A stretch of DNA of 64,000 nt from Nocardia albiluteola. Its GTDB lineage: Bacteria > Actinomycetota > Actinomycetes > Mycobacteriales > Mycobacteriaceae. The position numbers and the translations under genes were made by a program. The notes beneath the pieces were generated by a model. That model searched no databases. It was not told where the DNA came from and saw nothing but the letters and a program-made list of their open reading frames with translations. Each line of letters opens with the position of its first letter. Position 1 is the first letter of the stretch. Shown piece by piece: positions 1-7,451 of the stretch. Location of the stretch: contig NZ_JAHKNI010000001.1 in NCBI RefSeq assembly GCF_018860155.1, forward strand, positions 509,333 to 573,332. The letters are read 5' to 3'.

Positions 1-1081
1 CGGGGTTGGCGAAGTTCGCGACGGCCGCGTCGTAGTTCAGGCCGCGTTCGGTATACGCCTTGCGCAGCGGCGCATCCTGGACGAAGCCATCGATATTCAG
101 GTCGGCGAAGTTCCCGATCGATGTCAGGTACGGCACATCGCCCTTGAAGGCCTGGATCAGCTGCGGCTTCAACGGGGTGTCGAACGAGGTACCGCCCGGG
201 CCGTTGTAGAGGTAGACCACCTCCTGCGGCAGGCCCGAGCCGTCGGCCACCAGCTTCGCGGCCTGCACCGGATGCTGGTGCAGGAAATCGGTCGCGTCCA
301 GTTGGGCCTGCAGGAAGGCGTCCAGCACCTCGGGATGCTGATGTGCGTAGTCGCGCCGGGCTACGACACCGTGAAAGGTCGGCACGTTCAGTTCCGCGCC
401 GTCGTAGAGCAGCCTCGCCTTGTTCTGGAACACCAGCAATCCGGGCCAGGCCACGAATTGCGACAGCGCCTGCACCTGACCGGATTCCAGCGCCGACGCC
501 CCGATCTGAGGCTGCTGGTTGAGCACCTCGACGCCGGACTTGGGATCGATGCCGGTGCGGGTCAACGCCTGCCGGAGCAAACCGTCGCTGGCCGAACCGA
601 CGCTGGAGGAAACCTTCCTTCCCGACAGCTCGGCAACCGATTGAACCGGCGAATTCTGGCTCACCACAATCATGTTCAGCGATCCGCGCGGCTGGTATCC
701 GGTGACAGATACCAGCTCGGTGGCCGCACGCGCATCGGCCTGGGTGCGAGAGCCGTTGATCAGCAGGGGATAATCGCCCATCGAGCCGATATCGAGCTTC
801 TCCGCGACCATTTGCGCGGTGATCGGGGCGCCGGTGTCGTAATCCTGCCACTCCACTCGATATTTCGGGCCGCCGTGCGCGGTGAGCGCGGCGAGGCGCT
901 GCTCCAGAAAGCCTTTCGCCCGCAGCAGGGTGCCCGCGGTCACGGTATTGATGGTCTTGGACTGATAGCCGATGACGACGCGGACGGTACTTCCGGATCC
1001 GGTGCTCTGCAGGGAGCACCCGGCGGCCGTGAGCGCCGTGATAGCGACGGCCGCGATCATTCGGGCCGGGCGGTACTTCAT
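1..1081 (-). CDS. ABC transporter substrate-binding lipoprotein (SsuA/TauA type), 3' end outside window
   Basis: Predicted periplasmic-type receptor that delivers a small ligand, probably an aliphatic sulfonate or similar anion, to an ABC importer. The reading frame begins with ATG at 1081 after an AGGAAAT ribosome site. It opens with a basic, hydrophobic signal segment ending in TAAGC, so Cys22 is the likely lipidation site. The mature part has the family's feel (RVVIGYQSKTINT near the start, DIGSMGDYPLLING in the middle). About 360 codons are visible before the window edge and no stop is reached. It lies 11 nt after the ferredoxin stop, third in an operon with the GntR gene. Sulfonate as ligand is inferred from family and neighbours; nitrate or thiamine-precursor receptors share this fold. 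Confidence 0.8.
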   Translation of the reverse strand, partial: MKYRPARMIAAVAITALTAAGCSLQSTGSGSTVRVVIGYQSKTINTVTAGTLLRAKGFLEQRLAALTAHGGPKYRVEWQDYDTGAPITAQMVAEKLDIGSMGDYPLLINGSRTQADARAATELVSVTGYQPRGSLNMIVVSQNSPVQSVAELSGRKVSSSVGSASDGLLRQALTRTGIDPKSGVEVLNQQPQIGASALESGQVQALSQFVAWPGLLVFQNKARLLYDGAELNVPTFHGVVARRDYAHQHPEVLDAFLQAQLDATDFLHQHPVQAAKLVADGSGLPQEVVYLYNGPGGTSFDTPLKPQLIQAFKGDVPYLTSIGNFADLNIDGFVQDAPLRKAYTERGLNYDAAVANFANP

Positions 1082-1092
1082 ATTTCCTCGAA

Positions 1093-1320
1093 TCAGCGCA
1101 GCAGGTATGGCATGTTCACGGTGACGGCGCCGGTCGGACAGCGCGCGGCGCACGGGCCGCAGTACCAGCACTCGTCGACGTGCATGTATGCCTTGCCGTT
1201 GTCGGGGTTGATCGCCAGCGAATCGAGCGGGCAGATCTCCACGCACAGCGTGCATCCCTGAATGCAGAGGGATTCATCGATCGTCACCGGGACATCGGCA
1301 CGCTGGTTCACCAGGGTCAT
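1093..1320 (-). CDS. Dicluster 4Fe-4S ferredoxin, 75 aa
   Basis: Small electron-transfer protein with two 4Fe-4S clusters. Two cysteine sets are visible: CIQGCTLCVEICP near residue 19 and CWYCGPCAARCP near residue 51. The second half matches ferredoxins related to the beta subunit of adenylylsulfate reductase. Proteins of this kind often partner with a fumarate-reductase-like flavoprotein in sulfur or sulfonate gene sets of actinobacteria; that partner is not visible and may lie beyond the window start. The ATG overlaps the stop of the GntR gene as ATGA, which suggests translational coupling. The electron-transfer role is well supported; the pathway is inferred. Confidence 0.85.
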   Translation of the reverse strand: MTLVNQRADVPVTIDESLCIQGCTLCVEICPLDSLAINPDNGKAYMHVDECWYCGPCAARCPTGAVTVNMPYLLR

Positions 1321-2075
1321 CGGGTCAGCCTCCAGTCGATGGGGTCGGTCGGGCGAACGAGGCTGCCGCGCATGGTGATTCGGTCGCCGCGCAGCCGGAT
1401 GTACTCGAGGTCCACGGGGCGCCCGTCCTCCATTCGCGTCAGTCGTTCGAGCAGCAGCAGCGCGCCGCCCTCGGGCATCTGCAGGGTCGCGGCCGAGTGG
1501 GGATCGGCGGTGATGGCCTCGAGCGCCAGGTCGGCCGAGCCCAGCGGGCCGCCGCCGATCTCCTCGATGAGGGCGAAGATGTCGTTCGATTCCAGGTCGC
1601 GCTCGATCACCGCATCGCCGATATCAGGCGCCAGGTAGGTCAGGTCCAGGCTCACCGGTAGCCCGTCCAGATGCCGCAGCCGCTCGATGTAGACCGCGGG
1701 CTCGCCGGGCCCCAGTCGCAGCCGCCGCGCCACCGCGGGCGGCGGCGTCACGCGCAGCGCGGCCCGCACCTCGTTGTACACCTCGCCGTGGCCGCGCAGC
1801 GTCTCCTTCAGCCCGCGCAGCGAATCCAGCCCGTGATCGTATTTGCGCTGGGCGACGTGGGTTCCGACCTTCGGGGCGCGCTCGATCAGTCCCTCGTCCC
1901 GCAGCAGCGCCAGCGCGTCGCGGACGGTGTTGCGGGACACCGTGAATTCGGTGGCCAGCGCCGCCTCGGCGGGCAGCGCACTGTCGAAGGTTCCGGCATG
2001 GATTTGCTGGCGCAGCACGTCGGCCACCTGCCGGGCGCGATCGGCGCGGCGGATGGGGGTGGGTTGGGGCGTCAC
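1317..2075 (-). CDS. GntR family transcriptional regulator with UTRA ligand domain
   Basis: DNA-binding regulator of the HutC/UTRA subgroup, 252 aa from the GTG at 2075. That start is preceded by GGAAGGAG at a suitable distance; in-frame sequence further upstream looks non-coding. Residues about 10-75 form the winged helix (AEAALATEFTVSRNTVRDAL, then LIERAPKVGTHV), and the rest is a UTRA effector domain (YIERLRHLDG, LLLLERLTRMEDGRPVDLEYI). It is the first gene of the operon with the ferredoxin and the substrate-binding protein and probably controls it in response to a small ligand. TGGTCT-type half-sites lie upstream at 2287-2300. Confidence 0.88.
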   Translation of the reverse strand: MTPQPTPIRRADRARQVADVLRQQIHAGTFDSALPAEAALATEFTVSRNTVRDALALLRDEGLIERAPKVGTHVAQRKYDHGLDSLRGLKETLRGHGEVYNEVRAALRVTPPPAVARRLRLGPGEPAVYIERLRHLDGLPVSLDLTYLAPDIGDAVIERDLESNDIFALIEEIGGGPLGSADLALEAITADPHSAATLQMPEGGALLLLERLTRMEDGRPVDLEYIRLRGDRITMRGSLVRPTDPIDWRLTR

Positions 2076-2286
2076 CTCGTTCTCCTTCCGCCGGTGACCT
2101 GCGGATTGCGACTGTAGCCGCGGGCTGCGAGGCGACCCGGCGCTCGCGGCGGCAGCGGTGTGACGCGATCGGTGTATCCGCCTCCCGCACACGGCGGGGC
2201 CAGGAGGTGAGGCCAGGTGTGGACGGCCATTGCGCCACCCCGGCGGCGCGTGCGGGCGTTGGAATCACGATGAGCGGAATGCATGC

Positions 2287-2300
2287 AGACCGACTGGTCT
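2287..2300. promoter_or_regulatory. Candidate GntR operator (AGACC-N4-GGTCT)
   Basis: A 5-bp inverted repeat with a 4-nt centre lies between the GntR gene and the divergent leader/ROK unit. The half-site ACTGGTCT equals the half-site of the known HutC/DasR-type operators (TGGTCTAGACCA class), although the spacing here is different. Assigning it to the GntR protein is inference. Confidence 0.35.
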
Positions 2301-2323
2301 GGCGTCCGCGAGACATGGGATGT

Positions 2324-2329
2324 TACCGT
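2324..2329 (+). promoter_or_regulatory. -10 element TACCGT for a leaderless transcript
   Basis: TACCGT fits TANNNT and is followed by exactly 7 nt and then ATG at 2337. Transcription would therefore start at or next to that ATG, producing a leaderless mRNA for the small leader ORF ahead of the ROK gene. Confidence 0.5.
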
Positions 2330-2336
2330 GGGCAAC

Positions 2337-2444
2337 ATGTCCTCCAGCCGACCGAATGCCGCACAGGTCACGTACATGACCATCGCGCTCGGCGTCCGGC
2401 TGCCGCGGCAGCGGGAGCTGTGTTGCTCCCGTTCGCGCAGCTGA
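2337..2444 (+). CDS. Possible cysteine-responsive leader peptide, 35 aa
   Basis: Short open frame with a leaderless-type start. Its C-terminal part reads VRLPRQRELCCSRSRS: a basic stretch, then two adjacent Cys codons (TGT TGC) six codons before the stop. Mycobacteria and relatives use leaderless polycysteine small ORFs as cysteine-sensing attenuators upstream of sulfur genes. The pattern here is similar but has only two cysteines. A second ATG at 2376 would give a 22-residue version. It ends 108 nt before the ROK gene, and the sulfonate-type operon lies divergently. Function is inferred; it could also be a chance ORF. Confidence 0.45.
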   Translation: MSSSRPNAAQVTYMTIALGVRLPRQRELCCSRSRS

Positions 2445-2552
2445 GAACCGCTCCACGTCGCGCTGGCCGACCGTTCGGGCCCTTCCGGCTGCCTTGTTGA
2501 TCCTCGATAAGAGTTCTCCCGCGATCCGGGACCGCAACAAGGATTCCGCACC

Positions 2553-3806
2553 ATGACGAGCCCCACCCTCGAGCGTCCGTCCTCCACCTCCACACCGAAC
2601 ACCCGAATTGCCGCGCGGCCCGCGGTGCCGCCGGAGCTCCGCATCGCGGACAACCCGGCCGCCGCAGTGCTACGTTCCGCGACCCGCGGCCCGATCTTCC
2701 GCGACTCTGCCGCGCATACAACGGGTTTAAGCATCGCCACCGTCAATCGTCAAGTGTCCGCGCTACTTTCGGCCGGACTCCTGCGAGAACGGGCTGACCG
2801 CACCGCATCCGGTGCCGTGGGCCGCCCGCGCATACCGTTCGAGGTCGATACCGATACCTTCGCCACGGTCGGCGTGCACATCGGTGCGACGGTGACCCGG
2901 ATCATCGCCGCCGACCTGTCCGGGCGCATCCTCGGCGGTCTGGAGATCGCCACGCCGCAGGCCGGCCAGGACGCCGCGCTGACCATCATCGCCCGCAGCG
3001 CCAAGGCGTTCCTGGACCGGCTGCCGCGCCGGCGTCCGCTGTGGACGGGGGTCGCGCTGGCGGGACGGGTCGATGCCGCCGCCGGCGTGGTCGATCATCC
3101 CCGCCTGGGCTGGCGGGCCGCGCCCGTCGCCGCGATCTTCGGCGCGGTGCTAGATCTGCCGGTCTCGGTATCGGCGCACGTGGAAGCGATGGCCGCCGCG
3201 GAATTGCTGCTCGGGTCGGCCGACGAGCAGCGACCCGGCAGCAGCCTGTACGTCTACGTGCGGGAGACCGCGGGCATCGCGGTCACCATGCACGATCGCG
3301 TGCACACCCCGGCCAGCGGCCCGGGGTCGATCGCCCATCTGCCCACCGGTTCCGAGGTGAACTGCGCCTGCGGCCGGCGCGGTTGCCTCGAGGCGACCGT
3401 CGGGGAGGCGGCGCTGCTCGCCCGGGCTGTGGCGGCCGGGATCGTGCCCAAGCGGGAAGCCCCGCGCCGGCCCGCGATCGCGGACCTCTACCGGGCCGCG
3501 GCGGGTGGATCCGGGCCCGCGCGCGAGTTGCTAGACGAGCGCGCGGAAATCCTCGGCCGCACTGCGGCATTGGTCCGGGACATGTTCAACCCGGATCGAG
3601 TCGTGCTGGGCGGGCAGGCATTCACCGGCTACCGGCCCGGAATCGACCGGGTGGCACAGGCGTTCGCGAAGAACACCGCACTGCCCTCCGCCGATCTGCG
3701 CATCAGCCGCTTCGGCGGTCGCGTCCAGGAGCATGCCGCGGCGGTCACCTCGCTGAGCGTCTTCTACGCCGACCCGCTCTCGGCCATGCGACGCGCCACG
3801 CGCTGA
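2553..3806 (+). CDS. ROK family transcriptional regulator
   Basis: A 417-aa regulator of the ROK (repressor, ORF, kinase) family with the NagC-like layout. Residues about 45-85 form a winged helix (TTGLSIATVNRQVSALLSAGLL), followed by an actin-like sugar-kinase fold. The ROK zinc signature CACGRRGCLEA is present around residue 271, with the expected upstream GPGSIAHLP segment. ATG at 2553 follows AAGGA. The size and layout resemble mycobacterial Rv0485-type regulators. Effector and targets are unknown; ROK regulators usually sense sugars or sugar phosphates. It is transcribed alone and converges on the monooxygenase gene. Confidence 0.88.
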   Translation: MTSPTLERPSSTSTPNTRIAARPAVPPELRIADNPAAAVLRSATRGPIFRDSAAHTTGLSIATVNRQVSALLSAGLLRERADRTASGAVGRPRIPFEVDTDTFATVGVHIGATVTRIIAADLSGRILGGLEIATPQAGQDAALTIIARSAKAFLDRLPRRRPLWTGVALAGRVDAAAGVVDHPRLGWRAAPVAAIFGAVLDLPVSVSAHVEAMAAAELLLGSADEQRPGSSLYVYVRETAGIAVTMHDRVHTPASGPGSIAHLPTGSEVNCACGRRGCLEATVGEAALLARAVAAGIVPKREAPRRPAIADLYRAAAGGSGPARELLDERAEILGRTAALVRDMFNPDRVVLGGQAFTGYRPGIDRVAQAFAKNTALPSADLRISRFGGRVQEHAAAVTSLSVFYADPLSAMRRATR

Positions 3807-3840
3807 GAGTGCCTGACGCAGGGCATATTCTGCGAGGTCC

Positions 3841-3882
3841 CGCGATGGACACCCCAGGTGCTAGAGCACGGTGTCCATCGCG
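3841..3882. terminator. Hairpin between convergent genes
   Basis: Perfect 13-bp arms (CGCGATGGACACC at 3841-3853, its complement at 3870-3882) flank a 16-nt loop between the ROK gene and the convergent monooxygenase gene. The right arm lies within the last codons of the monooxygenase. There is no U-tract on either strand, which is common for terminators in high-GC actinomycetes. Confidence 0.55.
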
Positions 3883-4979
3883 CGGACGGCGAGATTGCGC
3901 GCAGTGATGTTCGCGCGGTTATTCGGTACCAGCAGCATTCGCGCCAGCGCGAAGCCGCGCAGCTTCGGGCGCACCACGGCGCGATGGCGGCGTTCGTAGC
4001 GGGCCAGGGCACCGGAGATATCGCCGGGCGTGCTCGCGAGCTCGGCCGCAAGGGTATGGGCGCCGATGATGGCGAGGGTGGAACCGTCGCCGAAGAGCGA
4101 CAGGCTCGACGCCGCGTCGCCGACCACGCCGATGCGGCCGATCGACCAGTGCGGCAGGCTGACTCGGCTCACCGAGTCGAAGTACAGGTCCTCGGCCGCG
4201 GCCGCGCGGTCGAGGAATTCCTCGTAGACACCGAGCTTTCCGGCGTATGCCGCGGCGAGCAGGCGCTTGTGCTGCTCGAGGTCGCGGTAGTCGAAATCGG
4301 GTACCGTCCGCTGCCGGAAAAAGAAGGCTGCCAGGGGAATTCCGTGTGCGGGGTGTACCGAGAAGGCGCGCCCGGGACTGCTGACCATGGCCACGGCATC
4401 CTCGCCCGCAAGGGTGTGGTCGACCGGCAGCGTCGCCACGTACATGCCCATGTGCCGGACGAAGGCGGAGTCGGGGCCGAAGGCCAGCCGCCGCACGGCC
4501 GAATGGGACCCGTCGGCCCCGATGACCAGGTCGAAATGCGCCGGTGTGCCCCGCTCGAAGGTGACCTCGACCGCATCGCCTGCCTGCTCCAGGCCGGTTA
4601 TCGCGTCGCCCCAGCGGATTTCGGCATTGTCGCGCGCGGCCGCCAGCAGTATCGCGGCCAGGTCGGCGCGCGATATCTCCACCTCGCGGTCGCCGGCGGA
4701 GCCCTGGAATGCCGACAGGCTCACACCCGCCCGCTCCCGGCCCGCGGTATCGAGGAAGACCAGGCGCCGCACGGCCGTGGCCGCGGCCCTCAGCTGCGGC
4801 ATCACCCCCATATCCTCGGCCACCGCGACCGCGTGCCCCTTCACGTCGACCGGGTTTCCGCTCGACCGCTGACCGGCGGCGCGCTCCACCACGGTCACCG
4901 TGAATCCATGTCGCGCAAGCCAATACGCAAGCGTCGAGCCTGCGACCCCGGCGCCGGAAATGAGCACACTGCCGCCCAT
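3861..4979 (-). CDS. FAD-dependent monooxygenase (PHBH fold)
   Basis: A 372-aa flavoprotein of the p-hydroxybenzoate-hydroxylase type, which hydroxylates aromatic or polyketide-like substrates with NAD(P)H and O2. All three family fingerprints are visible: GAGVAG dinucleotide motif at residues 9-14, the DG motif (GADGSHSAVRR) near residue 165, and the GD motif (GVVGDAAS) near residue 285. ATG at 4979 is preceded by GGAGGG. It is divergent from a TetR gene with a palindromic operator between them, so it is probably the TetR target, for example for detoxification. Substrate unknown. Confidence 0.88.
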   Translation of the reverse strand: MGGSVLISGAGVAGSTLAYWLARHGFTVTVVERAAGQRSSGNPVDVKGHAVAVAEDMGVMPQLRAAATAVRRLVFLDTAGRERAGVSLSAFQGSAGDREVEISRADLAAILLAAARDNAEIRWGDAITGLEQAGDAVEVTFERGTPAHFDLVIGADGSHSAVRRLAFGPDSAFVRHMGMYVATLPVDHTLAGEDAVAMVSSPGRAFSVHPAHGIPLAAFFFRQRTVPDFDYRDLEQHKRLLAAAYAGKLGVYEEFLDRAAAAEDLYFDSVSRVSLPHWSIGRIGVVGDAASSLSLFGDGSTLAIIGAHTLAAELASTPGDISGALARYERRHRAVVRPKLRGFALARMLLVPNNRANITARNLAVRAMDTVL

Positions 4980-4996
4980 GGTCCATCCCTCCAGTC

Positions 4997-5019
4997 AAGT
5001 GGACGAATTTCGTCCACTT
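4997..5019. promoter_or_regulatory. TetR operator: 11-bp perfect palindrome
   Basis: Arms AAGTGGACGAA and TTCGTCCACTT are perfect complements around a single central T. The site lies 17 bp upstream of the monooxygenase start and 55 bp upstream of the TetR start, where it could control both divergent genes. A half-site copy follows at 5044-5058. Confidence 0.75.
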
Positions 5020-5043
5020 CCGTCTACGGTACGCTAACCGGAA

Positions 5044-5058
5044 GAATTTCGTCCACTT
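5044..5058. promoter_or_regulatory. Second half-site of the TetR operator
   Basis: GAATTTCGTCCACTT repeats exactly the right part of the palindrome at 5005-5019, 39 bp further on and ending 16 bp before the TetR GTG. It may allow a second repressor dimer to bind over the tetR promoter. Confidence 0.55.
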
Positions 5059-5074
5059 GTTTCGGAGGTATGGG

Positions 5075-5638
5075 GTGTCCGACGAGTTGCGGGCCGATGC
5101 GCGCAGCAATCGCGACCAGATCGTGGCCGCGGCGCAGATCGAGTTCCGCGATCGGGGCGTCGAGGTCTCGATGAAACAGATCGCCGATCGGGCGGGCGTC
5201 GGCGTCGGCACGCTGTATCGGCGGTTCCCGGACCGCGCCGCGCTGATCACCGCGGCGGCGCACGGCTACCTCTCCGGTCTGGCGGAACTGGCCGCCACCG
5301 CCCGCCGGGACGAGGCCCGCGCCTGGCCCGCGCTGTGCCGGTTCCTGCGGGAGTGTGCCGAATTGCGTTTGGGCGCAATGGCGGCCGCGCTGGAGCCGGC
5401 GTTACATGCGGATATCCGGAGCCATCCGGGTCTGGTCGACGTCCGCGCGCGGGTGGCCGAACACGTCGTGGCCATGACCATCCAAGCGCAGGCCGAAGGG
5501 GATCTGCGCCGGGATATCGATGCCCGGGAGATCGCGAAGCTGGCGACGCTGCAGATCTATGCATTCCCGGACGAGTCGTATCCGGCGACGGTCGCGCGCA
5601 CCGTGGATATCGTTCTCGACGGATTGCGTGCCCGCTGA
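5075..5638 (+). CDS. TetR/AcrR family transcriptional regulator
   Basis: A 187-aa repressor. The GTG start at 5075 is chosen because GGAGGT lies 6 nt upstream; a TTG 18 nt earlier would place that ribosome site inside the gene. The N-terminal helix-turn-helix is clear (IVAAAQIEFRDRGVEVSMKQIADRAGVGVGTLYRRFPDR). The C-terminal ligand domain is not recognised. The divergent monooxygenase and the shared palindrome suggest local autoregulation and repression of the flavoenzyme. Confidence 0.9.
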   Translation: MSDELRADARSNRDQIVAAAQIEFRDRGVEVSMKQIADRAGVGVGTLYRRFPDRAALITAAAHGYLSGLAELAATARRDEARAWPALCRFLRECAELRLGAMAAALEPALHADIRSHPGLVDVRARVAEHVVAMTIQAQAEGDLRRDIDAREIAKLATLQIYAFPDESYPATVARTVDIVLDGLRAR

Positions 5639-5696
5639 TCCGACATTCGATCGAATCAATCCGCGCCGATTCGCCGTCCCCGATTCGTACCGCGGC

Positions 5697-5731
5697 GCGG
5701 CGGTACCGGCGTTCGCGGCCGGTACCGCCGC
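5697..5731. terminator. Bidirectional hairpin between TetR and DUF2207 genes
   Basis: Arms of 14 bp, including GGCGGTACCGGC and its exact complement, enclose a 7-nt loop (GTTCGCG) between two convergent genes. A very stable GC hairpin without a U-tract; it probably ends transcription from both sides. Confidence 0.6.
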
Positions 5732-5756
5732 CGGGAGGTAGTACCGGCCCCGCGCG

Positions 5757-7373
5757 TCATTTCGCGGCGAACAGCCCCTGCAGTGCGGTGATGAAATACG
5801 GGAAATGCCCGGCGAATCGGGTCAGGTCCGGGTCCTGTTCGAAGCCGCCGAACCAGTACAGCGCCGGTTCGTTTCCGGTGCCGGGATTCAGTTCGCGGAA
5901 CTGGCGAATCCAACTGTCGGCGCGGCCGTCGACCACGGTGAACGGCAGTGCCCGGGAGAACACCGGCCCGCGCTCGGCCGGCGGTATCTGATCGACCCGA
6001 AGGGTCTCCAGGCCGCGTTGCATGCCACGCACCCGCACGGCCAGGGCGCGGCCCGCCGCGGTGCGGGCCGGGAGGTAGGCCGGCAGCAGGAGCAGCGCCA
6101 GCCCGCCGATCCCGACGGCCATGCCCACCAGCGCGTAGCCGCCCGAGAGCGCCAGCCCGATGGTCGCGCCGATGCCTACGACGACCAGCGCCGCGCCCAG
6201 CCAGAACGCCAGGCCACGGCTCTTACGGTCGGCCAGCAGCCCGTGCTCGTGCAGGTCCTGGCGCAGCGCCGCGCGTGCGGGTTCGGCCTGCACCCGGCCC
6301 GGTGCGCGCAGCTCCGACAGCAGGACCGAATCGACGCCGTCGGGCAGCGCCGCGCGGTAGACCTCCCGTTCGTAGTCGCGCAGCTGCTCATCGGCCGGAT
6401 TCACCCGGGTGAGGCGCCAGTCCGAATCGCTCACCGGGGCGATCCAGAGATACCGGCGCGCAGCCAGATCCACCACCGTCGCCGCGAGTTCGCCTGCGCC
6501 GGTCACGCCTTTGAGCAGCAGCCCGGACTCGCCCGGCAGCACGCCGTCGGGCGAGACGAATTGCGCCTTACTTCCCTTGCGCTGCACCGGATCCGCGGCC
6601 TCGGCGCCGGCCAGGGTCGTCGCGTCCTGCCGGCGCACCCATGCCACGTAACCGCCGAAGGCGATGAGCGCGACCAGCAGGACGCCGAAGGCGATCACCG
6701 CCGGCGCGGTGATCGCGAACGGACCGCTCGACTTACCGTCGCTGATATCGGCATTGGCGGGCACGGTGCCCGGCGGCAGTTGCAGGGTGAGGGCGATGAC
6801 GTCGCCCTTCTTCAGGCTCTCCTCGTACATCGTCAGCACGCCGTCGGCCTCGATCTGCGCGTGGCACTTCTGCGGTGCGCTCTGCGGCCCGACCGAGCAG
6901 TCGGCGATGCCCATCTGGTAGCTCGGGCTGATCAGGGTCGCGTCGAAGGACGCGACATCGGCGTCGAGCACGCCGGTGTAGCGGAACAGCTGGGTGCCGG
7001 GCGCGTCGCTGACGGTGTTGTGCACCGTGTACTTGAACGAGGACGTCCCGGGCGGTGCGTTCACAGTGAACAGATCGCCGTTCACCTTCGCCGAGCCGGG
7101 CCCGGTGCTGGAGATGTCCGAGACTTTGAAGCGGCGCTCGCCCCCCTTGTCGCCGAGCGCGAGCCGCAGCGGCAGCTGCATGTCGAAGGACCCGCCCTTG
7201 GGCACGGTCACGGTCTCGGCGACCTGCAGATCGCCCTGCTTGCTGAGCTTGATGTCGGCCTTGATCGCCACGCCGTCGGCGGGTGCCTGGGCCTGTGCGG
7301 CCGGCGCCATCGCGAATATTCCGGCCAGAACTACCAACAAGGCGCCGACCGCGCCCCCCCGAAACATGAGCAT
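5757..7373 (-). CDS. DUF2207-type predicted membrane protein
   Basis: A 538-aa exported membrane protein. The start is placed at ATG 7373 because the residues that follow form a signal peptide (MLMFRGGAVGALLVVLAGIF, cleavage near AQAQA); the frame continues further upstream but there it overlaps the divergent gene and looks non-coding. An extracytoplasmic beta-rich domain comes next (about residues 35-190), then a membrane helix (AVIAFGVLLVALIAFGGYVA), a cytoplasmic segment and a pair of helices near residues 390-435. This order matches the DUF2207 family of Gram-positive bacteria. Biochemical role unknown. Confidence 0.75.
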   Translation of the reverse strand: MLMFRGGAVGALLVVLAGIFAMAPAAQAQAPADGVAIKADIKLSKQGDLQVAETVTVPKGGSFDMQLPLRLALGDKGGERRFKVSDISSTGPGSAKVNGDLFTVNAPPGTSSFKYTVHNTVSDAPGTQLFRYTGVLDADVASFDATLISPSYQMGIADCSVGPQSAPQKCHAQIEADGVLTMYEESLKKGDVIALTLQLPPGTVPANADISDGKSSGPFAITAPAVIAFGVLLVALIAFGGYVAWVRRQDATTLAGAEAADPVQRKGSKAQFVSPDGVLPGESGLLLKGVTGAGELAATVVDLAARRYLWIAPVSDSDWRLTRVNPADEQLRDYEREVYRAALPDGVDSVLLSELRAPGRVQAEPARAALRQDLHEHGLLADRKSRGLAFWLGAALVVVGIGATIGLALSGGYALVGMAVGIGGLALLLLPAYLPARTAAGRALAVRVRGMQRGLETLRVDQIPPAERGPVFSRALPFTVVDGRADSWIRQFRELNPGTGNEPALYWFGGFEQDPDLTRFAGHFPYFITALQGLFAAK

Positions 7374-7451
7374 GACGCAACAGCATAGACAGCTTGGTAT
7401 TGTTCGGCATCGGCTGTCGAGTGTGTGGATAGAAGCAGGGGGCGTGGGGGA

